25,238 nt of DNA from JBBRHH01 sp038222915. GTDB lineage: Bacteria; Planctomycetota; Phycisphaerae; Tepidisphaerales; Tepidisphaeraceae. The stretch covers positions 1 through 25,238 of the forward strand of contig JBBRHH010000010.1 of assembly GCA_038222915.1 (NCBI GenBank). The letters are read 5' to 3'. Below the pieces are notes generated by a model. That model was not told the DNA's origin. It was given only the letters and a program-made list of their open reading frames with translations, and did not search any database. A program made the position numbers and the translations under genes. Below, in pieces: positions 16,219-21,418 of this stretch (the first letter of the stretch is position 1; every line of letters starts with the position of its first letter).

Positions 16219-17337
16219 CTACAGGCTGCTAAGTTCCAATACTTCCGGCGCAAGGTTCCGAATCGTCTTCTCAAGAAAATCAATCGCCGGCCCCCGGCTC
16301 GCGCCTTCGCGCAAACCCGCCCCGCTGATCCGCTCCCGGAACTGCCGATCGAAGTCCTCAATCCGCTTCAGCACCGTCGGCCCATGCCGCGTGATCGCGG
16401 TCAGGCGATAGTCGTTTCCCACCTGCGGCACGATCGCCTCCGAGATGAACCAGTCGCCCAGAATCACCACGTTGGAATCCATCTTGTCCGGCGGCATGAA
16501 CGCCACGTCCACCTTGTCATCGGCCATGCTCTCCAGGAAGTTCTTCAACAGCAGCAGGCGCACCGCCGTCCCCTCGGGCGAATGACTCTTCGCCTTCGCC
16601 GGATCATCCGCCAGGATCATCCGGCACCCTTCCGCGCGGGCGTGGATTTCCATCTCCTCCCGCTCCAGGCGCAGCAACTCGCGCAGGTCATCGTCCCGCT
16701 TGGTCGAACCATCCTTTTTTGAAGGCCCTTCGCGCTTGTTCCAAAGTGGATGGGATGCCGACACATTGGGCATGGTAAACGGCCCGAAGGCCGCCCGGAG
16801 CCGAACCCTCCCGCACTTCCCCAGCAGCCGCACATCGCGCGATCCATCCGCCAGCATCTGCGTGCGCTGGCGCAGCGACTGCGGGCATTGAAATACCGGC
16901 GCGGCAAACTGCGAGTTCGCCATCGCGCCCGACGCATGGCCAAACGCCACGTCAAAGATCGGCGCGATCATTTTCTGATCGAGGTCGCGCAGGTCCTTTT
17001 TCACAACGATCGATTGAATCTGATTTACAAACCCCTCGGGCACCTTCTCCAGCGCCAGCGGAATAATCGGAATTCCCAGCGCCAAAGCATACCCCACCTC
17101 CTGATGCACCCACGGCCGCTTGCTGCTGCTCTCGGTCACGAGCGGCATGAAGAAGTGCGCAAAGGTGATGTGGCGTTTGATCTCATCACTGAACGCCAGC
17201 CCAGGCGCAAGCAGATGATCGGAAACCGGTACCATCCCCAGCCGCCCAAGCCGCTCCCGCACTTGCTGCGCCTCGGCCGTATTCTCCCGCGAGTAGCTGA
17301 CAAACACGCGGTAGGGATGTTTGGTTCGCTCATCCAC
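16219..17337 (-). CDS. TIR-domain protein with an uncharacterised C-terminal domain
   Basis: The N-terminal ~135 residues form a bacterial TIR domain: YRVFVSYSREN (9-19), a central RERLGRLGMVPVSD, a 'FFMPLVTESSSKRPW' strand, and WVHQEVGYALALGIPIIPL with E80 in the place of the catalytic glutamate of TIR NADases. The remaining ~235 residues are not a TPR or STAND module; they contain a charged helix (DDDLRELLRLEREEMEIHARAEG) and a mixed region with NVVILGDWFISEAIV and LTAITRHGPTVLKRIEDFDRQFRERI, which I read as a sensor or effector of unknown fold. TIR proteins of this kind often act in abortive phage defence by consuming NAD+ or making a cyclic-ADP-ribose signal; that role is inferred. The start is GTG: a TGA stands six codons upstream and no ATG precedes the domain. 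Confidence 0.8.
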   Translation of the reverse strand: MDERTKHPYRVFVSYSRENTAEAQQVRERLGRLGMVPVSDHLLAPGLAFSDEIKRHITFAHFFMPLVTESSSKRPWVHQEVGYALALGIPIIPLALEKVPEGFVNQIQSIVVKKDLRDLDQKMIAPIFDVAFGHASGAMANSQFAAPVFQCPQSLRQRTQMLADGSRDVRLLGKCGRVRLRAAFGPFTMPNVSASHPLWNKREGPSKKDGSTKRDDDLRELLRLEREEMEIHARAEGCRMILADDPAKAKSHSPEGTAVRLLLLKNFLESMADDKVDVAFMPPDKMDSNVVILGDWFISEAIVPQVGNDYRLTAITRHGPTVLKRIEDFDRQFRERISGAGLREGASRGPAIDFLEKTIRNLAPEVLELSSL

Positions 17338-17374
17338 GTGCGCAATCGTAACTCAATTGGGAGTAAAGTTTCAT
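17330..17374 (-). CDS. Possible 14-residue leader peptide overlapping the TIR start
   Basis: On the minus strand an ATG at 17374 opens a 14-codon frame (MKLYSQLSYDCARG) whose TGA at 17332-17330 overlaps the GTG start of the TIR gene in another frame. A GGGAGG lies 14 bases upstream. This layout would allow translational coupling to a gene that has no ribosome site of its own. It may equally be chance in such a short frame. Confidence 0.3.
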   Translation of the reverse strand: MKLYSQLSYDCARG

Positions 17375-17398
17375 AATTACTGGAAACGCCTCCCAATT
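17355..17398. repeat. Nested inverted repeat upstream of the TIR gene
   Basis: AATTGGGAG (17355-17363) and CTCCCAATT (17390-17398) are perfect 9-base inverted copies; inside them GTTTC (17368-17372) and GAAAC (17383-17387) pair as well. As RNA of the TIR strand this is a two-step hairpin ending 17 bases before the GTG, and its 5' arm holds the only GGGAGG. On the plus strand TTTT follows. It could be an operator, a leader structure or a plus-strand terminator. Confidence 0.5.
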
Positions 17399-17514
17399 TT
17401 CAGCCGAAATGTCGGGGGATCCTACAACCATACCGATAAGGAAATCCACGCCGCCATCGCGTTGCGCATGGAACTGCGCGACGATGAGACGGGCAAGCCA
17501 TTACATGGCCAACA

Positions 17515-17547
17515 TTGACTTCAACCCTGGCGATCTGTTTCTATAAT
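17515..17547 (+). promoter_or_regulatory. Candidate promoter of the small basic protein gene
   Basis: TTGACT (17515-17520) and a perfect TATAAT (17542-17547) precede the small gene, but the spacer is 21 bases, longer than the usual 17. Transcription would start near 17554, about 24 bases before the ATG at 17578. The -10 match is good; the -35 is uncertain. Confidence 0.4.
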
Positions 17548-17577
17548 CTGAAACGAATAGTGAAAGGAATGGCACAA

Positions 17578-17973
17578 ATGCGTGAACGTACATGGCAACT
17601 CAAAAAACCAAAACCAAAACCAAAACCCAAGCCGCAAGTCACCGACGAAGTGCGCCAGGCGGTGGACATCCAGGCCGCCAAAATCGTCAAACATCTGAAA
17701 AAGCGATTTCGCAAGCCAGGCAAACAGCCACTGTTTAATTGGTCCGAAGACCTGATCACCCGCTGGCATCGAGACGCCCTCTACTTCATCGTCATCATGC
17801 GAACGCCGCACGGACTTCCACCGACCTTCGAATCGCGCGCCGCCCGCATGGAACACGCAGGCAACGGCAAGTTCAACCTCGCTGTGCCAATTCGCCAGGG
17901 TTGGGCGACGGTAAAGGAAACCGCATCAGCAGACGAATGCCTGAAGGTCGTCGGAGAGTATGTTGACCTTTGA
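17578..17973 (+). CDS. Small basic protein of unknown family with a KP-repeat N-terminus
   Basis: From ATG 17578 (AGGA nine bases upstream) the product has 131 residues. It opens with MRERTWQLKKPKPKPKPKP, a lysine-proline stretch encoded by a six-base AAACCA repeat, followed by a very basic helix (DIQAAKIVKHLKKRFRKPG) and FNWSEDLITRWHRDALYFIVIM, then RTPHGLPPTFESRAARMEH and a C-terminal CLKVVGEYV. I do not recognise a Pfam family; the pattern looks like a planctomycete-specific small protein that may bind nucleic acid. An upstream ATG at 17569 lies only one base from the ribosome site and is less likely. A broken copy lies 1.1 kb downstream, so the gene belongs to a multi-copy family. It is divergent from the TIR gene and overlaps no neighbour except possibly the next frame. 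Confidence 0.75.
   Translation: MRERTWQLKKPKPKPKPKPQVTDEVRQAVDIQAAKIVKHLKKRFRKPGKQPLFNWSEDLITRWHRDALYFIVIMRTPHGLPPTFESRAARMEHAGNGKFNLAVPIRQGWATVKETASADECLKVVGEYVDL
17605..17628 (+). repeat. AAACCA hexanucleotide microsatellite inside a gene
   Basis: Three copies of AAACCA and one AAACCC in tandem encode the KPKPKPKP tract at the start of the small basic protein. Because the unit is six bases, length changes would keep the reading frame and simply lengthen or shorten the tail. Confidence 0.8.
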
Positions 17974-17992
17974 ATGGGCCGCCGGAGTCCCG

Positions 17993-18628
17993 ATGCGGCC
18001 GATCATTCGGGGAATCTCATGGCTCATCAAGGCGGCCCTCCTCGCGGCCGCGCTGGCTGCCCTCGCCCTCTGGCCGCAAAGCTACAACCACGGAAGATCG
18101 ATCGGCCTCTCCCGCTGGACGCCGGGTCCGGAGCAAGTTGAACAAGTCGGCTTCGTTGTCGCCTGGGGCAATGGGCGAATCGCCTGGTTCCAATCGCGCG
18201 AAAAGTTCGCCGGCGAGTGGCTCAGTAGTGGCCATGATCTGGCGGCCATGGAAGCCCACGGCTGGCAGTGGCGAGCCGAGTCGGGCACGTCGTGGTTCGT
18301 CACCGACGACTCCCATCGAGCGAGCGGCCCGTTTCGTTGGAATTCGGCGGCCTCCGGAGATCGAGGCCGTTCCTACACCGAGTACTACGCGTCCATCCCC
18401 TTCTGGCTGCTGGCCGCCTGTGCCGCCCCCTGGCCGACCGCCAGCGTTGCCCTGCTGATTCGACGTCGTGCGCGCCGCCGTCGGTTGCTCGCGCGCGTCG
18501 GGTGCTGTCATCACTGCGGCTACGATCTGCGCGCAACGCCCCAGGCCGGTCACGGGCAACTCGCGCGCTGTCCAGAATGCGGCCGCGACGCCGATCCGCC
18601 CGAAACTGCGGCTGCGGGCAAGGGGTGA
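17993..18628 (+). CDS. Two-helix membrane protein with C-terminal zinc ribbon
   Basis: From ATG 17993 (GGAG six bases upstream) the protein has 211 residues; an ATG at 17960, which overlaps the end of the previous gene, would add 11. Helix 1 spans about 9-28 (ISWLIKAALLAAALAALAL), then a soluble loop with several tryptophans (WGNGRIAWF, HGWQWRAESGTSWF), helix 2 about 137-157 (PFWLLAACAAPWP), an arginine-rich stretch and a ribbon with C172-HH-C175 ... C193-PE-C196 (CHHCGYDLRATP ... RCPECGRD). The 'C-x-x-CGYDLR ... CPECG' tail is frequent in planctomycete membrane proteins of unknown function and would lie in the cytoplasm. The gene directly follows the small basic protein and may be co-transcribed. 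Confidence 0.75.
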   Translation: MRPIIRGISWLIKAALLAAALAALALWPQSYNHGRSIGLSRWTPGPEQVEQVGFVVAWGNGRIAWFQSREKFAGEWLSSGHDLAAMEAHGWQWRAESGTSWFVTDDSHRASGPFRWNSAASGDRGRSYTEYYASIPFWLLAACAAPWPTASVALLIRRRARRRRLLARVGCCHHCGYDLRATPQAGHGQLARCPECGRDADPPETAAAGKG

Positions 18629-18719
18629 GGCCATGCCCGAGCCGCGCCAGTTAGAAAGCCAGCTAATGCGTGGACATACCTGAATAGTTAAAAAACTAAA
18701 ATCACCACCCACGCCTCAT

Positions 18720-18849
18720 ATCACCGGTGACGTTCGCCAGGCGGTGGACATCCAGGCCGCCGACATAGTCAAGCACCTGAAAAAGCGGTTCCGCAAACCA
18801 CGCAAGGACACGCCGTTTAACTGGACCGAAGTCCTGATCACCCGTGACG
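18720..18849 (+). pseudogene. Broken second copy of the small basic protein gene
   Basis: Reading from 18720 gives ITGDVRQAVDIQAADIVKH then LKKRFRKP and FNWTEVLITR, nearly identical to residues about 21-63 of the product of 17578-17973. The match ends near 18849, where the reading departs into unrelated sequence, so the RTPHG...CLKVV half is missing. Upstream, the KP repeat has decayed (AAAACTAAAATC at 18693-18704) and a TAG interrupts the start region. DNA similarity to 17638-17767 is high. It is a truncated paralogue rather than a working gene. Confidence 0.8.
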
Positions 18850-18995
18850 CCCAAGCCCAACGAGCCCCGAAAACAGTACGAACAGGTGCGAGCACATATT
18901 TCGAATCCCACCCAACACCCTCCCTCCATCCGCACCATCCGCGATAGCCGCAGTAGAATCCCTCTCGAAAAATCCAAAATCCAAAAACTTCCCTA

Positions 18996-19025
18996 TTGAC
19001 AAACACCTAACACGCCACATACAAT
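18996..19025 (+). promoter_or_regulatory. Near-consensus sigma-70-type promoter
   Basis: TTGACA (18996-19001, 6/6) and TACAAT (19020-19025, 5/6) are 18 bases apart. Transcription would start near 19032 and run into the repeat region and then the DUF1552 operon 1.1 kb further on. It is the best promoter match seen in the window. Confidence 0.6.
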
Positions 19026-19273
19026 CCCACTAGCAGCAGATGCCGCAAACCGGCCATCCGCTGCCGCCGGCAACACAACGCCGGCCCATTACGGGAAGGG
19101 GTCCACCATGATCATGGACAATCCATCAATCCACCGGCGCAGTCAACGCGACCCGCCAACGTTGCGCGGTGAAAATTGGAAGTTCAAAGTTGGCATTCCC
19201 CGCAACCCTTCCTCCCTCCCGTCGTCGCTTCCCCGCTCGGCCTCCAATTCTGCGTCCTCCCATATTTTCTTCC

Positions 19274-19383
19274 CCCGCGTCGATCGTGTGTCGATTGTGT
19301 GCCGGTCACGTGCTGGTAATGTGTCGTTTGATGGTTGGTTGTGTGTCGGTCATGTGCTGGTTGTGTGTCGGTTATGTGTCGGT
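19274..19383. repeat. 11-bp tandem repeat array 1 (ten units)
   Basis: Ten direct repeats with a period of exactly 11 bp; the pentamer cores start at 19280, 19291, 19302 and so on to 19379. Cores are TCGAT, TCGAT, CCGGT, CTGGT, TCGTT, TTGGT, TCGGT, CTGGT, TCGGT, TCGGT, and the bases before them are mostly GTG or TGTG. The consensus unit is close to ATGTGTCGGTT. It is the first part of a 215-bp unit (19274-19488). Confidence 0.9.
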
Positions 19384-19488
19384 TTTAAAGCGCACTTCAC
19401 CAACCCCCATTCGTCCGAACTTCATAAGAATAAATCACTTGTGAAAAGCGAAGCCATCCAAACCGACACCCAACACGATTTTGCGCAC
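19384..19488. repeat. Second half of 215-bp unit 1
   Basis: This stretch follows array 1. It contains CACTTG at 19436-19441, 57 bases after the last core start, and ends in TTTTGCGCAC at 19479-19488, 100 bases after it. The corresponding stretches of units 2 and 3 have the same elements at the same distances, although the sequence between them has drifted. Confidence 0.75.
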
Positions 19489-19569
19489 ACCGCGCGCACA
19501 TTTTCGACTTCGCCGCTCACGCGCTTCGACGCTTCCGCTCCCCTCCTTCTCAAGTTTCCTGTCTCAAGC

Positions 19570-19678
19570 ACCCCGTCGCTTTCATGTCGGTATGGGGTCA
19601 AAAACGGTTGGTTCCGCGTCGGTTCAGGGTCGTTTGAGGGACGTTTCAGGGCCGGTTCTATGTCGCTTTGGGGTCGGT
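19570..19678. repeat. 11-bp tandem repeat array 2 (ten units)
   Basis: Ten units with cores at 19576, 19587, 19597, 19608, 19619, 19630, 19641, 19652, 19663 and 19674: all steps are 11 except one of 10. Cores are TCGCT, TCGGT, GTCAA, TTGGT, TCGGT, TCGTT, ACGTT, CCGGT, TCGCT, TCGGT. Here GGG often precedes the core (for example CAGGGTCGTT, TTGGGGTCGGT), so runs of G recur every 11 bases. Confidence 0.9.
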
Positions 19679-19784
19679 TTTTTCGCCCGGCCAGGCGTGA
19701 CGGCAAATACACAAACATCGACCAGTCAAATACTTGGCATCGCCGCCTCCCTCTCCAACCGCTCCAAACACAATTTTTGCGCGC
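19679..19784. repeat. Second half of 215-bp unit 2
   Basis: It follows array 2 after a T run, contains TACTTG at 19731-19736 (57 bases after the last core start) and ends with CACAATTTTTGCGCGC, whose TTTTGCGCGC begins at 19775, 101 bases after the last core. CCAAACACAA before the end motif is shared with unit 3. Confidence 0.75.
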
Positions 19785-19832
19785 AATTCCGTACCAAAAA
19801 CCAACCACAAAACGCGAAGCCAGCCCCACTCT

Positions 19833-19941
19833 CCCCCGTCGCTTCGGGGCGATTCGAGGGTCAACACGGGGAGATTTACCGTCGGTTTGGGGCGATTCGA
19901 GGGAGGTTGGACGCCCCCTTCAATACCGCTTTGGGGTCGGT
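19833..19941. repeat. 11-bp tandem repeat array 3 (about ten units, more diverged)
   Basis: Cores near 19839, 19849, 19860, 19871, 19882, 19892, 19903, 19915, 19926 and 19937, span 98 bases as in array 2. The first, third, fifth, ninth and tenth cores (TCGCT, GTCAA, TCGGT, CCGCT, TCGGT) agree with or closely resemble the same positions of array 2; the eighth is lost in a C run. TTGGGGTCGG followed by a T run closes both arrays 2 and 3. Confidence 0.8.
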
Positions 19942-20047
19942 TTTTTGCCCGCCGCCGACAACCCCATCAAAGCGCAAGTCAATCCCAGCACAATACTTGC
20001 ATTTTTTGCTGCTGATTGCCCGATCCCCAAACACAAAATTTGCGCAC
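19942..20047. repeat. Second half of 215-bp unit 3
   Basis: It begins after the GGTTTTTT that closes array 3, contains TACTTG at 19994-19999 (again 57 bases after the last core) and ends in CACAAAATTTGCGCAC, with ATTTGCGCAC at 20038-20047, 101 bases after the last core. The unit 19833-20047 is 215 bp, as are units 1 and 2. The DUF1552 start follows 101 bases later. Confidence 0.75.
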
Positions 20048-20148
20048 GTCCAGCACCACCAACCGCCCATCGTCGACCCGCGACAAATCCCCGTCCCAAG
20101 CGTATTACACCTCGTAACGCTCGCATTAACGCCAAAGGCCAGTCCCCA

Positions 20149-21411
20149 ATGAACAAACTCACCCCATCACGTCGCCAGTTCATCCGCGCCAGCTCCGCCC
20201 TCCTCGCCCTCCCCTGGCTCCAGAGCCTCGCCGGAGCGGGCGCGGCCGATCCGCCCTCCCCCAAACGCATCGTCAGCATCTGCACCGGCTTCGGCCTCTA
20301 CGGCCCGTCCTTCTTCCCCGAAAAGGCCGGCCGCGATTACGAATCCAGCGAATACCTCAAAGCCCTCGACGACCTCCGCGACCAGTTCACCGTCTTCTCC
20401 GGCATCTCCCATCCGGAAATCGGCGGCGATCACGCCTCCGAAGCCTGCTTCCTCACCAGCGCCAAACATCCCACCGCCAACACCTTCCGCAACACCGTCT
20501 CCCTCGACTACATCGCCGCAAAACACGTCGGCAACGCCACGCGATTCCCGCTCCTCAGCCTCCGAACCATGGAAGGCGGCGGCGCTCTCTCCTACACCGC
20601 CACCGGCGCGTCCATCCCCGCCATGGACAAACCCTCCCAGATCTTCGCCAAAATGTTCCTCGCCGGAAACGCCAAAGACGTCGAAAACGAAATGGCCCGC
20701 CTCAAACGTGGCCAAAGCGTCCTCGACCACATGGGTGACCAGTTCGCCGCCCTCAATACAAAACTCAGCCCCCGCGACCGCCAGCAGGTCACCGACTACA
20801 CCGACGCCGTCCGCGACATGGAAAAACAGCTCCACGCCGACGAAGCCTGGGTCGTGCGTCCCAAACCCGTCGTCAGCGAAGCGCCTCCCTCCGACGCCAT
20901 CGATCGCGCCGACACCGTCGGCCGCGCACGCCTCATGTTCAATCTCGCCAAGCTGGCCCTCCAGACCGATTCCACCCGCGTCGTCACCATCTTCATCAAA
21001 GGCATGGATCTCAAGCCACCCATCGATGGCGTCCACGAAGACCATCACGGCCTCTCCCATCACGGCCGCAATCCCGACAAAATCGCCCAGCTCAAGATCA
21101 TCGAAAAAGTCGAGATGCTCGCCTTCCGCGATTTCCTCCACTCCCTGAAAAGCACCAAAGACGGCTCCGGCACCCTCCTCGATCAAACCCAGGTCCTCCT
21201 CGGCAGCAACCTCGGCGATGCCAGCGGCCACGGCACCAGCAACCTCCCCATCCTCCTCGCCGGCGGCGGTTACAAGCACGGCCAGCACATCGCCGGCGAC
21301 CCCAACGACAACACGCCCCTCGGCAAACTCTTCGTCAGCATGCTGCAAAAATTCGGCGTCGAAACCGACAAATTCGGCTCCGGCTCAGGAACCATCAACG
21401 GGCTCGCATAA
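20149..21411 (+). CDS. DUF1552 family secreted protein (Tat signal)
   Basis: The 420-residue protein from ATG 20149 (AAAGG ten bases upstream) begins with a twin-arginine signal, SRRQFIRASSALLALPWLQSLAGAGA, with RR at 8-9. It then reads KRIVSICTGFGLYGPSFFPE, GISHPEIGGDHASEACFLTSAKHPT and NTVSLDYIAAKHVGNATRFPLLSL, typical of the planctomycete DUF1552 family, and later DSTRVVTIFIKGMDLKPP, VHEDHHGLSHHGRNPDKI and LGSNLGDASGHGTSNLPILLAGGG. The histidine-rich segments suggest an alkaline-phosphatase or sulfatase-like metal fold, but the enzymatic role is not established. The same frame is open back to 19108 through the repeats; that extension is not protein-like and the Tat signal marks the real start. 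It is followed seven bases later by the DUF1592-type gene, its usual partner. Confidence 0.95.
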   Translation: MNKLTPSRRQFIRASSALLALPWLQSLAGAGAADPPSPKRIVSICTGFGLYGPSFFPEKAGRDYESSEYLKALDDLRDQFTVFSGISHPEIGGDHASEACFLTSAKHPTANTFRNTVSLDYIAAKHVGNATRFPLLSLRTMEGGGALSYTATGASIPAMDKPSQIFAKMFLAGNAKDVENEMARLKRGQSVLDHMGDQFAALNTKLSPRDRQQVTDYTDAVRDMEKQLHADEAWVVRPKPVVSEAPPSDAIDRADTVGRARLMFNLAKLALQTDSTRVVTIFIKGMDLKPPIDGVHEDHHGLSHHGRNPDKIAQLKIIEKVEMLAFRDFLHSLKSTKDGSGTLLDQTQVLLGSNLGDASGHGTSNLPILLAGGGYKHGQHIAGDPNDNTPLGKLFVSMLQKFGVETDKFGSGSGTINGLA

Positions 21412-21418
21412 AGACACC

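Noticed and set aside
17340..17515. Possible gene fragment reading ALRMELRDDETGKP
   Set aside because: Resembles the end of an antitoxin-like frame but is too short, lacks a start and has no partner; left unannotated.
19274..20047. CRISPR array
   Set aside because: Repeats are 11 bp without unique spacers, no 24-40 bp repeat is present and no cas gene is near.
20167..21348. Minus-strand open frame of 393 codons
   Set aside because: It lies antisense to the DUF1552 gene and has low-complexity Gly/Val/Glu/Ala/Asp composition.
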